A DNA stretch of 64,000 nucleotides. Origin: Gonocerus acuteangulatus (lineage: Eukaryota; Arthropoda; Insecta; Hemiptera; Coreidae). This document shows positions 46,375-57,640 of the stretch, piece by piece. The translations under genes and the position numbers were made by a program. The first letter of the stretch is position 1. Each line of letters begins with the position of its first letter. The notes below the pieces were generated by a model that was not told the DNA's origin, ran no database searches, and saw only the letters and a list, made by a program, of their open reading frames with translations. The DNA lies in NCBI GenBank assembly GCA_946811695.1, contig OX328132.1, positions 57,902,197 to 57,966,196 of the forward strand, written 5' to 3'.

Positions 46375-46721
46375 GCACCTACATCGGCCGATCCGATCCG
46401 ATAGCCACCGACTTCGGAAAAAAACAAACACAAGCATCTCAATGTAGGTCCCAATCCGATGACTACCGATTCTCGGCCGTCCAAACTTGTTTGTTTCTAG
46501 ACCGATTTCGGACGACCGACGGAAAATGGCGCCAAACGGCATACTGTATTTCAAAAAATTCTACAGTGGTATTTCTTAAATTAATCACTCATTTTCACTT
46601 CACTACGAGTCCATTACTGACGAGCTGCGTCTTGATTAGATCGGATCGGGTCGAGACCAATGTCGGCACTCACATCGGCCGCTGTGGGCCGTTGTTTCTT
46701 TTTTTTTTTTTTCTTTTTTTT

Positions 46722-46787
<66 letters not shown>

Positions 46788-47013
46788 GGTGCATCAACAA
46801 ATCGTGGCTACTAGCGCCAACATCTAGGGTGCAACCAGGAATTCTCATCTCAGGCGTCCTGAGATGAGAAAATTTCTGGCGCCGGTGGGGATCGAACCCA
46901 CCATCTCCCGCTTATGAATCCAGCGCGCTAGCCACTAGACCACGGGAGACCCCGCTGTTGGCCGTTGTCGGTCAAACCATATCGGTTATCGGATCGGGAG
47001 AAATCCGGGTCCA
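46375..47013. mobile_element. TIR element, GCACCTACATYGG type (copy 2), interrupted by a SINE
   Basis: The left end GCACCTACATCGGCCGATCC and the internal TTTCTTAAATTAATCACTC match copy 1 at 2064. The right end is worn (CCAATTTAAGTGC). The SINE at 46696-46953 sits in it with a 15-bp target duplication. Confidence 0.65.
46696..46953 (-). mobile_element. tRNA-derived SINE nested in another repeat, with target duplication
   Basis: A plus-strand T-rich run of about 90 bp precedes the reverse-complement tail, body and tRNA head, ending in CCACGGGAGACCCC. Flanking 15-bp copies GCTGTGGGCCGTTGT (46681-46695) and GCTGTTGGCCGTTGT (46954-46968) are the target duplication, one mismatch apart. The host repeat resumes after it. 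Confidence 0.9.
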
Positions 47014-47044
47014 ATTTAAGTGCTTGTGGGTATGTAAGTTGTTT

Positions 47045-47945
47045 TAGCCAACTAAAACGCTATTATACCCAAAATAAAATATTTTGGGTCTGTTTGCGAA
47101 GACCACATCCAGTTACTTTGAAGTATCTGTCATGATTTTAAACAGTGATTATGGTACTTACGGAGTAGTTTACAGATCTTTGCAGGTTATCTATTATTTC
47201 TTTACAGTTTATCAAAGGTTAGAAACCTTATTATATAAATATAGTATTGAAAAGTATTTAAAATCTCTGCAATCACTACTAAAAGTAACTTTTTTTGATT
47301 ACTATATTTATATAATATGGTTTCTAACTAACCATTAGAGAACTTATAAGTATTTGTAAGTAATACTTTTAGGCTTGTAAAGCATAAATTAAAATAAGCA
47401 GAATATATTTCAGCAAGCAATATTTATTAATAAAAAGGTTAATATTATAAAAATCAATGGTAATTGTGAAGTTTAGGGGCCTCGTCGCCGATTTTTTGTC
47501 CGGTGGTTCTATAACATATTTATATTTATTTCGCATTATGGGAATAAGTGCTATGAGTTTCCGATCGCTACGCTCACTCAAGAAGATATCAAAACTCTAG
47601 TCAATCCAACTCGCTAAAATTAATAGAATTCTATTAATTTCTGTGAGTTAGGTTGACTTGAGTGTTGAAGGTTACTTTACTACCAGTAACGACCAATAGA
47701 AATGCCAATGAGTTAGTCGCATGCGCTGAATCACTGTTGTAATCACTACAGATACTTCACAAGTATCTGAATAGTAACTGGATATGCTCTTCGCAAACAG
47801 ACTCAATATTTTTTATGAACTAAGTGATCTTATTTAATTTATTTTTAAGGGGCTTATGACACATTTTTACCGATCAAATCAAAATTTCGGGAGGGGGCAG
47901 GGGGCTGCTGCCCCCTCAGACCCTTATATACGCCCATGGACTGAT
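47045..47945 (+). repeat. Dispersed G-tract repeat, copy 2, split by the 47086-47804 element
   Basis: TTTAGCCAACTAAAACGCTA precedes the insert. AACTAAGTGATCTTATTTAA, ACCGATCAAATCAAAATTTC and a G-tract follow it, in the order of the copy at 15058. Confidence 0.65.
47086..47804. mobile_element. GGGTCTGTTTGCG element (copy 1) with 8-bp target duplication
   Basis: Left end GGGTCTGTTTGCGAAGACC and inverted right end GAGTCTGTTTGCGAAGAGC are flanked by AATATTTT (47078-47085, 47805-47812). CCAGTTACT and AGTATCT follow in both TIRs. It lies inside another repeat (47045-47945). It encodes nothing recognisable; the superfamily is uncertain (8-bp duplication but no CA terminus). Confidence 0.85.
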
Positions 47946-48560
47946 TACTTAAATGATTTTGTTCCTCGGATGGAAGACGACAATATTTTTCTTCTCAAAA
48001 GTTTATTCCGAGCGTTAAATTTGGCTTTGATTGCTTAAAGGATTCTGTCCCTCGGGTGGGAAGGGAAACAGGATTGTATAATAATGAAAATTGAAAATAG
48101 GAGGGTCAGGTTCATTAGTAGAGTTGATGGGGCACGCGACTTATGATGCTATGATTATTTGATTGCTCCTGTCAGTCATTATTTCCTCGCCGACTTCTGC
48201 ACTGGGCAAACAGCAGGCGGTTGCCAAGCGGAGGGAACCTCCCTCTCTCTCAAGTGCCTCCCTCATCTCTCTCCCGCCATCGTCCCTTCTCTCTTTTCCT
48301 CTCACTTTCCCTTACAGACAAATTGCTGGTTTGAAAGTCACTGGCGCCCTCCCAGAAACGCCGTCGTATGTTCATTGATAATTGACGTGTATTGGGATCC
48401 AAAGGGCTTGAGTTCTAAGACAAAGCCGTCAAGAAACAAACGAGTGTGACATATATCTCTCAAATATTTTTAGAGTGTAAGAGACATTGTCTTGATGTGT
48501 GTTGGTCCAGTATCGATATTGGGAACAAGGATATTTTGTTTAGAGAATATAGTAGTTCGT

Positions 48561-48670
48561 GGAGATTAGAAGGTGGTAGTCGGGGTTCTGTCATTATCAT
48601 TAATAAAACCACATTTTTTAAATAATAAATGAGTTTGTATTTATGCCTGCGTTTACAGGAAGAGACGGTC
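48561..48670 (-). mobile_element. Decayed Penelope-like terminal fragment
   Basis: The sequence tagtcggggttctgtca, then aataaaaccacatttttt, parallels 6875-6915 of the better-preserved element. The hammerhead core is not recognisable (gcgtttacagg replaces acgtttcggc). Confidence 0.35.
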
Positions 48671-48754
48671 CTTTTGAAAGTAGCTTAATCACTTTTAAAG
48701 TCCCCATCATTTTTTTTTTCTCTAATTTCATGTAAATCGGTCTATTTTCGCAGC

Positions 48755-49040
48755 TTAGAGAGCCATGGCCGTATATAAGGGAGGGCTGAGGGTATTGTAC
48801 CCCCTCCCCTGAAATATTGTTTGATCGGTAAAAATGTGTCATAAAATCCTTAAAAATAAATTAAATAAGATCACTTAGTTCATAAAAAATACTTTATTTT
48901 GGGTATAAAAGGGTTTTACTTGGCTAGAACTATTCCATGTTCTAGATTGTTAGTATCCCATACCCCGAAAATGGTCTCAGCCCCCCCCCCCGAAATTTTC
49001 CCGGCCACCTCGAAATTATTTCCTATATGCGCCCATGAAG
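48755..49040 (-). repeat. Dispersed G-tract repeat, copy 3 (inverted, uninterrupted)
   Basis: The plus strand shows CGGTAAAAATGTGTCATAAA, AAATAAGATCACTTAGTTCA and TTTTACTTGGCTAGAAC, the inverse of copy 2 without the element, so it serves as its empty-site comparison. Confidence 0.65.
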
Positions 49041-50439
49041 AGAGCGGAATATGTATTCTCAGTTATACTAACCCTATGGTCGAGCCGTTTATTTTTAAGC
49101 ACGTCCCATAACTTTTGATACATTACACGCATGTTTTTTTATAATATAAACATTATACAGTGTTTATCATTAATAAGTATAAAGAAGTGTCAGAAAATTG
49201 TGTTACACAATTACTCTAATATTGCTTCAAAAGTACTAATATTTATGTGCGTATTTGTATGTATATATACATACAAATACAAATATATGTGTGTACTACG
49301 TGTCCAAAAGTACCTGTCCACCCGCTAATCAGTGCCAGATATTATTTTTTTCAAGACTTGATGTTGTCTATTGAAAAAATATAATTCACCTTGGAAGTAG
49401 ACCAGAGATGTCTTCAAATTAGAGTGTACAGTTCAGCGTTGTGCAAGTAATAGTCCAGTCACCTAACACAAAAAATGGGGCAAAGGTCGTAAAAAAAGGC
49501 GTAACGCTGATTTTTTGGGGTGTTGTTTAGGGCCACCCCAGTAGTGTGTACCCAATTTGTCAGCTTCGAAAGACCTGTGCTAACTGCGCAACAGTCGAAA
49601 AACATTAAAAGATTTGAACATTTTTTTGTTTTTTGCTTATAGCTCCTAAACCCTGCATCGTACAACAAATTGTATTCTTTGCTTATTAACAGTAGATAAA
49701 ATTAAAAAAATTGTGGGGCTAAAACACACTTTTTAGGTAGAATAACTTCCGAGATACAGCTCTTCAAAGTTTGGCTACTTTTCCCAAAAAGTCCAAAATT
49801 TAACTATCAGGCGTGTTTGGAAGGATATGCAGGCCGGAATAATCATCTTACAAAATACTCTTAAGAATAAAAGTTATAGTAAATTTTATCAGCTTCAATT
49901 GAAGCGCAATTGGAAGTCTATAGACCCAGTGAGTGACTAGTTATGTTTAAAAACCAAACAGCGTCCTTGTTGGGACTGGCTCAGCCATGCGAATAGTACG
50001 AGCCATTACAGCCCGTTTCAAACATTTTTCCCTAAGTTTTATAACTTTTTGTGTGGACTGGGGGTGGAGAAAGGGGTCGATGGGGGGATGTGGTAGTGGT
50101 GAAATGGGGTGAGGGGGGTGAAAACCCACCATAACTAGTGGCGTGGAGTTCTGTGTGAGCCATATGGTAAATTGATTGTTTTGGGCAATATAATTTAAAA
50201 AATAATTATAAACACTAATAGTTATTGAAATACTTGTCGTTTATTAAAATAATACAATACTTATCAAAATTTACATGAAAATTTCTTTAAGAAGAATAGT
50301 ACTGAATTGAAGTTGAAAATGAGAACGTTTACAAAATTCAAATTTTTGTAGTTTTAATTTAATAAGGACAAATAAAAAAAAACTTAAGGCTTATTATTAA
50401 TTGGTAACAAGAGAACAATATATCACAAATTGTATAAAA
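49041..50439. other. No gene recognised
   Basis: Contains short pieces such as TAGTCCAGTCAC (49450) that recall the 21690 element end, but no matching inverted end that I trust. Confidence 0.45.
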
Positions 50440-50610
50440 TGACATTTCAAAGAGAAGGAAGCTTTAAGGCACCACAACAGGAAACTGATAGTATTCTAAG
50501 CGGAAACGACTCCCCCACCTACTCAACGTTCGCTCTTGGAATCATTATAACACTGTTTCACAATTTCTTACCTTGTTGTCTTAAAATACTAATTTCACTG
50601 TTAAATTCAA

Positions 50611-50936
50611 GGGTCTTTTTTACTTTACCCACGCCAGTTACTTTTATTACTAACACAGTTATTTATCGTATCATTAAGTTAATAGTTATGAAGAACAGAT
50701 GTTTAAACTAATAATTAGGCAGAACTCTGTACTCTATACGCTACTTCTTCCGATTTCAACACACGACTCAGTTTAATCAAATACATTATTTGACAACTTC
50801 AACACAGCACAACTTCAACGTGTCTTATATCTATAACCTCTTTCATGTATAAACTTTATGTAGCCTAACAACACCTGTTACAATATTATGACGTTATTCT
50901 AAAAAGTAACTGGCGTGGGTAAAGTAAAAAAGACCC
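50611..50936. mobile_element. Short GGGTCTTTTTTACTT element; empty site visible at 34341-34360
   Basis: Inverted ends GGGTCTTTTTTACTTTACCC, ACGCCAGTTACTTTT resemble the TIRs of the 47086/52647 elements. The surrounding repeat is also present near 34230-34440 without this insert: gttaaatgcaattaaaac there versus gttaaattcaa, element, aattaaaat here. Confidence 0.75.
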
Positions 50937-50999
50937 AATTAAAATAAGCAACAACCAATGAAAACGTTAAGTAAACAGATACAAAAACTCGTTCAAAAG

Positions 51000-52440
51000 A
51001 GCAAAACTAACAATTTCGAAATTTTGAAGTCCTGATTTCTCCGTTTGACATCGCCCCATCGAAATTACATCAGATCCTTTTTTGTAGAGAATTTATTAAG
51101 CTTTCGAATGGTTAGCCACGATTTCCCAACCGTTTTCGAAATATTTTAGAAAATATACGAAAATTCCACAACATTGCCCGTTAATGAAATATTTTATTTC
51201 TTACTCCAAATAGTTTACTTCCTTAACTCCAAACAGAACCAAAATTTATCTGTCTTAGATTAGATCGGTATCAAACGTCTCTAACAAGTTTCAGCCCAAT
51301 TAATCGTTTCCGAATACCCAAACTGAAAATTAGTTTGGAAAATTATTTGGATCATTTTTTCTCGTAAACGGTTACAGATATCGCTTAATTCGTTTTCCTA
51401 TGTTGAGAAACCTATAAAACGAGAACTAGCAAGCATATGAACTAAAAAAAAAAATTTCCGATTTTTTGTGCGCGATTTACGCTCCGAACGCCAAGTTCCG
51501 GTGGACTGATACTGCTGGTTAACGAACTTGATCTTTCATATATATGTGTGTAAATTTGAACCACCGTTATATTATTGATCTATGGGCTCTGAAACATGAC
51601 ATTTTTGTGTCGGCACTTCCGGATTGCGTCATGAGGTCAATCTCATAAGCGGGTTTCCTCCCTATGGAGGGAGGGAGGAACCGCGCTAAAATTTGTTGCT
51701 GATTAACTTACAATGTTTTACTAAAATACTCCATCCTCTGTTAAATGTAATTTAAAAACAAACAATTAAAAACTTGGCAAATGGAGGGGAAAACCGGTGA
51801 AAAGAATGAAATTGACAATTTTGAAATTAAAGCACCGATTACTATGAATGAGATCGCCCTATCAAAAAATGATTATGAACCGTTTTTGTAGGAAATTTAA
51901 TCAGCTTTCTAATAGAAAATTCACATTTACTGTTATTTCCTAACTAATGTCGAGAAATGATAGAATATATCCAAAATTCTCATGAAAAGTCTAGTTTTTT
52001 TTCCATTTTTTTTCGAAAATGGTTATAGATATGGCCTTCCCATTCCCAATTACATTTAAAAAAATCCGACTTGCAGGAACTGTGTCATCTTAGAGCGTTT
52101 CCGTTCTTATCCTTAGGGTCAGTTTGAAAGCTAAAAATAGAAATATTTAATGTTTTGTCTTAATATTTCGTGAAAAGTGTAAATGCATGTAAATTTCCTC
52201 TATAAGCAATTACAAGAAATAACTAACTAGGGAAACAGACAAATAAAACCGATCCAATACATTAAACCAACATCTTCAAGGTTTTAAGCACTAATTTCTC
52301 CACATGTGATCGTCCCATCGAAAATTAGTTCAGAAACTTTTTGTAGTACATATTATGCTTTCGAAAAGTTACTATCAATTTATCACGATCCCCCAACTTT
52401 TTTATTATTCATTATTGAATAAAAATGGTGCATTTGAAGG
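51000..52440 (+). repeat. Two adjoining copies of the CGTCATCTTAGCGCG family
   Basis: The first copy ends at CCTATGGAGGGAGGGAGGAA (about 51681). A second stretch repeats GGTTATAGATATGGCCTTCC and contains AACTGTGTCATCTTAGAGCG at 52078. Confidence 0.5.
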
Positions 52441-52452
52441 GAAATTGAAATA

Positions 52453-52630
52453 TTTTTTTTTTTTTTTTTTTTTTTTTAATAAGCGCCGAGCGACTAGGTT
52501 GTCAGCGCCTGCGATTCTATTTACCAAATATTTGGAATATCTATTTCCTGGGGGAAACTGAGACGGCAGGGATGGGAGCCCCCACGCGGTGCTCCGAGCC
52601 CGCCGCACTGCAGGGACCAGGGTTGCCATC
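52453..52630 (-). mobile_element. SINE-like element with an unidentified GC-rich head
   Basis: The minus strand starts GGCAACCCTGGTCCCTGCAG, is GC-rich, and ends in a version of the common tail (GGCGCTGACAACCTAGTCG, CGGCGCTTATT) plus poly(A). I could not match the head to tRNA, 5S or 7SL. Confidence 0.55.
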
Positions 52631-52646
52631 TATAACTTTACAGTCC

Positions 52647-53411
52647 GGGTCTTTTTGCGAAGACCACATCCAGTTACTTTTGAAGTAGCAGTAGTGATTT
52701 ATAACAGTTACTCGTACTCGCTGATAAGCTTACTGATTAGCTTATAGGTTCTTTGGTGGTTATCTACTACTTCTTGACTCGTTATCTACGGTTATAATTC
52801 ATATTAGATAATGGCAAGCAATATTTATTAATAAAAAGGTTAATATGATCAAAATCAATTCTCTCAACTATGAAATAAGTTATTAAGCATTAAAGTTGAC
52901 TGTTTTGCAGGTTATGAAGGATAACAAACAAGTTATTTGTGAACAAACATATTTTAATCCTTTTCTCTCTCTTTTTTGGATATTTTACATTTATTAGGTA
53001 TTACATGCTATGCGTTTCCGCTCGCTCAAGAAGATATCAAAACCCTAGTCAATCCAACTCACAATTAATAGAATTACATTAATTTTACCGACTCTAGTCT
53101 ATCCAACTCGCTAAAATTAATAGGATTCCATTAATTTTTCCGAATAAGAAACCAATCCCTTTTTCTTTGTCAGGAACATCGCGAACTAATTGTAAAAGGC
53201 TCATTTTTCTCACTAACATAAACAGAGATTTTCCATACACAAAAGCTAATTCACAGTTGAAAGTTACTTTACTCCCAGCAAGAACCAAAGCAATTGGACA
53301 TCAGAATCCTCCAATAGGAAGGCAAAGGAGTTATGCGCATGCGCTGAATCACTGATACAATCACTACTGCTACTTCAAAAGTAACTGGATGTGGTCTTCG
53401 CAAAAAGACCC
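52647..53411. mobile_element. GGGTCTTTTTGCG element (copy 2) with 8-bp target duplication
   Basis: TIRs of about 50 bp begin GGGTCTTTTTGCGAAGACCA and include CCAGTTACTTTTGAAGTAGC. The flanks are TACAGTCC (52639-52646, 53412-53419), exact. The internal sequence is related to copy 1 (AGTCAATCCAACTC, TTAATAGAAT hairpins). Confidence 0.9.
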
Positions 53412-53549
53412 TACAGTCCTTTTAAGCTTCGGCTGCCGTCTCTGTGGCTGAGGATGTGCACGGTTGGACCAGGCCGTCCACATCCTCAATGCATGTAGTG
53501 ACCCTTAAGTAATGTAGTGCTGCATGAATGTAGTGACCCTTAAGTAATT

Positions 53550-53995
53550 ATGAGAAGTTAGCCAGTAATGAACCGGAAGTACCCGGTAACAGCACGTTTC
53601 CACCCGGAAGTGACCCGGGGATGAGTATAATGATCCAAAGTAAATTATGGAAGAGCGGAAGTAAGCCGGAAGTGAACCAGTAGTAATCGGGAGTCACCTG
53701 TGTGGGCTGGCAGAGGGCCAAAGTAGACCATAAGCGCACTGAAGTGAAGTGGAAATTTAAGGAGGTGGGACTGGAGGTGGCGTGTTCGTTGAAATGCATA
53801 TTGAATTTTAAATAATGGATTATTCATGATGAATGAATAACTCAATAAATTATTATTCAACAAACATTTATTGAGAATTGACAACCCTGTTATTCATAGA
53901 GTAAAAAAAATCAGTGGATGAATAAATTCTTATTCAATAACATTTTATTTGAATGATTATTGAATAAGTAATTTTTTTAATAATGCCCAACACTG
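53550..53995 (-). mobile_element. Partial hAT-like element with CCGGAAGT motifs
   Basis: The right end, inverted, reads CAGTGTTGGGCATTATT. Next to it is an AT-rich segment with attcaata words, then a CCGGAAGT-rich segment (53568-53700), as if combining features of the 18242 and 24115 elements. The left end is not identifiable. Confidence 0.5.
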
Positions 53996-55272
53996 ACTCA
54001 CAGCCAAATCCTGGGTGTTTTTTTCAAACCATATCTACTTTCACAAACATATAGGTTTTGGGTATTGAATGTGTCCCCCACCATCTTCTTTACCGATATT
54101 TCGCTAGCCATGCTGCTAGGTTTCTCAGGGTTAGGCCTAAGTTGATTCTTGAGTTCTTCTTTTCCCATTTCCCAAACACATTCCTCGCTTTTCACCTAGA
54201 ACGACATTTCCGACAAGAGCTGAACCCTTTCATAATTTAACTCTGATACTAATTCACTTGCAAATCCTTAGTCCAGGTCTATTTGGATGGTAGGCCATTC
54301 AAACATTCCTAGAAGATAAACTTCCCATAAACATCTCCTTAAAAACAAATACTGAAAGCGAAGAATCCAATAATTGTTTTTCCATAGCCAATCAACTCCA
54401 CTCGACAAACCTTTCTGCAGCTCACAGAAAACGCAAAACAAAAAATTCATATGCCAAAAAATGGCTAAAAGAGTTTAAAAATCAACTCAGAAACGAACTT
54501 TAAAAACATTGAAATGAACAATTTAAATTTTAAATCTCTAACAAGTCAGGTTCCTAAAAAAAGCCTTTCATACAAATCCTACCATCATCCCATTTAACAA
54601 GAAAATGGCTCATGGACCAAATCAGATCTGATCATTGCCACACCCCTTCACCCTGATGTTGATGAGTGAATTAGATGCTTCCCTCCCCATGCCTCTTCTT
54701 CCAAAGACTTTTAATCCCAAAAAAAGTCCTTTACACCATTCTTCATTCTGTTTAACGTATTTTATCTTTACCAATATAATTCTACTAAACAACAGTGCAA
54801 CAGAATCAATCAAATCAATGCAGGTGTACTACAATTCCAAGCCATTTCTTATTCCTGATGAATTCAGCCAACCTGACACATTCCTCGAAACGTTTGCTGG
54901 TGTTACAGCTACATTTTATGCAGTCATGATTTGGATCTCGCATCAGCCGCACCTTACCCTCTCTGTTCCCAGGTAAATGAAGAGTTAAATTCTGTTTTCC
55001 AATGTTCCTTTGTAGATATTTAAATCCTCAAAAATCCTAGATCTCTGGCTGATAAGTGACAAACAACAAAATTGGAAACCACATATTAACCAGAACTCAG
55101 CCAAAAGTATTGACCTTTCTTATACCTACATGACAAACAATCAAATCAGACACTCAATTACATTTCTATTCACAGACAGTCTTGTAATTCATGGAAATCC
55201 AATCCATAGAGTTCAAAATTCGTTGAAAAATTTCTGATGCTCTGCTCCAATTATCCAATAATTACCTGAATA
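53996..55272. other. No gene recognised
   Basis: The forward frame at 54635-54976 (113 codons) has no domain I know. C- and A-rich composition without repeats. Confidence 0.45.
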
Positions 55273-55445
55273 GGGTCTCCCTGTGGTCTAATAGCTAACG
55301 CCTTAGATTCTCATGCGGGAGATGGTGGGTTCGAGTCCCACTGGCAGCAGGAATTTTCTCATCTCACGGCTCGTTGAGAAAATTCCTCCCTGCACCAGGG
55401 ATGTCAGTGCTAATGGCCCAGAATTCGGTGCACCGGGAAAAAAAT
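55273..55445 (+). mobile_element. tRNA-derived SINE with target duplication
   Basis: The head GGGTCTCCCTGTGG, B box GGTTCGAGTCCC, body and tail (GTGCTAATGGCCCAGAATTC, GGTGCACCG) are present. Flanks carry TACCTGAATA (55263-55272) and TACTTGAATA (55446-55455), a 10-bp duplication with one mismatch. Confidence 0.85.
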
Positions 55446-55658
55446 ACTTGAATACTTCTCCTTTTATCCATCCCATAGCAATAACTCTCTAGCACAAATT
55501 CAATTGAAAATTACATGATCATCCAGGCTCCCTAATAAACGCATTATACTTACACCACATCTCTACACTGCAATTTTGCAGCTCCCTAGCTTATGTATAT
55601 TCATAACCACTCAAACTTTCAAAAATTTACTAACAAAAAAATTATATGTATTTTAATC

Positions 55659-55708
<50 letters not shown>

Positions 55709-56385
55709 GGGTAAAATATGTATTAATTAATTTCCGAAATGTAATTATTTAACCTTATTAAATACATCATTTTTCAAACAACACCTAATGCTTTCTTAAA
55801 AAGCCTTCAATGCTATCTCTGGTTTTATGGAAGATTCCTTCCCCTGCTGTGTCCAACAAGCTTTTTGGCAAGTGGTGGTCTGGCCTACTTGGTACCTTTA
55901 TGTATGCATTTTAAAATCTTTATATGATGAGTACTCTCTCTTCAAAATATCTTACTTAGCAATGCATAACTGTTACACATTTTCAAAACCTGTTGATCAC
56001 CTTCATGCTTTTCCTGTTCCATTTATTATTTGCTGCTCACCATACAATGAGAGCAATAAGAGGAGAAGACTAATATTAGAATGACTGTACATAACAAGCA
56101 ATAATTATTCAACTCGTTTTATAGCTGATACACAAAAACTAGATATTATTCTGAAATCTTAAATAGGAGAAAAAAGTAATGCGCAAAAATGTTAAATTGA
56201 TAGTAATATAATGTAATGTTTATAAACAATTTTAACAAGAAAAAAAAGAAAATAGTGTCAATATGACGGATATATATTACAATTTTAAATATAATATAAT
56301 AGTAAAACTATAACAAGTTTTAGACAATGATATATCTGATCATAAAGTTCAGAATAGATAAAATGGTGTTACAGAATAAGGATTG
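55446..56385. other. No gene recognised; poly(A) run
   Basis: A 47-bp A run at 55660-55706 has no SINE attached. The frame at 55827-56084 has no known domain. Confidence 0.45.
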
Positions 56386-56450
56386 TACAGCAAGCCGAAA
56401 CGTTGGCGCTAATAAAATACTTTTTAACTATAAAATGAGGTTTGATTGAA
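56386..56450 (+). mobile_element. Penelope-like terminal fragment (3' half of hammerhead)
   Basis: The plus strand reads AAGCCGAAACGTTGGCGC followed by an aataaaa-rich stretch and ataaaatgaggtt. This matches the end of the hammerhead-bearing PLE segment. The CTGATGA half is missing. Confidence 0.45.
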
Positions 56451-56553
56451 TAAAAAAAATAGACAGATACCTCGACGATCAACACTTTCTTCTTCTTTTA
56501 AAAAATTAATGTTAACGATTAGGAAAAGGAAATAACTGTCTTTTTCTTTTCCA

Positions 56554-56778
56554 TTTTTTTTTTTTTTTTTTTTTTTTTACGGCGCATCTACATCAAGACT
56601 ATTAGTGCCAAGCTAAGTATGCGTGCCACTCTTCCTAAACATCCTTAGTGGAGCAAGGAATTCTTTCAACGAGTACATAGATGAAAGAACCCCGGCTGTC
56701 CCTGCTACAGCCGGGACTCAAACCTGCATCCCCCGCATTAGAATCCAAGGCATTAGCCACTGAATTAAAGGAAGACCC
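56554..56778 (-). mobile_element. tRNA-derived SINE, diverged, longer body
   Basis: A T run and ACGGCGCATC mark the tail. The minus-strand head GGGTCTTCC..AGTGGCTAATGCC has box-like elements but a weakened B box (GTTTGAGTCCC). The body contains an inverted pair CAGCCGGG/CCCGGCTG. Confidence 0.7.
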
Positions 56779-56869
56779 AGTAAAAAAAAAGTATACAATT
56801 TGAGAGTAAAAGACAAGTTAGAGGCCAGTTAACTCATTTGAAGCTGATAGACACTTTTGTGACAAAGGG

Positions 56870-57185
56870 CCAGCATGCCCCATGGACATGGCTGCCACAT
56901 CTCAGAGCCGGGCCCGGGACCAGATCACGGGCCCCCACTTTTCACAGCCGGGCCCCCACTTCTCAGAGCCAGAATGAAAATTTTAGTACTTTGCTATAGG
57001 ATTTTGGGCATTTTAAAATTATTTTCATCTTCAGTTTTGAGCAAAATGAGAATTCGGTGCTGCAAAGGTCACTTTCGGTACTTTTTTCCAATTAGCGAGG
57101 ATCGGCCCGGGCCCCCACGGTGCCCGGGCCCGGGAAAACTGGCGGCCCCCCCATGTGGCGGCCCTGCCCATGGACGGATAGCCAC
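56870..57185. mobile_element. GC-rich TIR remnant with GGGCCCGGG palindromes
   Basis: The sequence contains an inverted arrangement of CCATGGAC, GCCGCCACAT and GGGCCCGGG around an AT-rich middle. It is much more GC-rich than its surroundings. It is probably an old DNA transposon; the open frame through it has no known domain. Confidence 0.4.
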
Positions 57186-57412
57186 TTTAGTGAAAAGGCC
57201 ATTTCTTGGCTTCGGAACTGAAAGCCAGGACTGACAGCTTTTGGCGATATCTAGAGGAAAGTTTTGTAAGCTCTTATCACTCTTATATCAGCTAGAATTT
57301 ATAAAAATGCAGTTTGAGTATATTAAATGGGGGTTTCCGCCTGCATCATGGTCCCTTTCCATAGTTTGGGTCTCTCTGAATGGATTATTTGTGTTTTATC
57401 AGTTTATGTGTA

Positions 57413-57640
57413 CAGGGTGTCAGATAAATAATGTTCATCTTTTGGCCAGATGATTCTCCAATGCGAGATCGGAATAAATAACTCCTATATTGACCCCCAC
57501 AAAATTCACCTTGAAATGTAATTCAAGGTCAAATTTTTTTATTGCCTATCTCAAATCTACTAATCATAAGAAAGAAAAAAGTCAACGGCACCATAGGTCA
57601 GAGATGACTCCTTATGGTCAAAATGCCTGTTAATAATGTA
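57413..57640 (+). mobile_element. One-ended copy of the 23479 mariner-type element
   Basis: After a TA, the sequence CAGGGTGTCAGATAAATAAT matches the left arm of the 23479 element through GGAGTCATCTCTGACC-like sequence. The other end is absent. Confidence 0.65.

Noticed and set aside
50430..50711. Forward frame of 93 codons resembling the frame at 34245-34454
   Set aside because: Similarity is due to a shared noncoding repeat, and the 50430 frame runs into the inserted TIR element.
54635..54976. Forward frame of 113 codons
   Set aside because: No domain, no splice-compatible neighbours, and an overlapping minus frame; likely chance.
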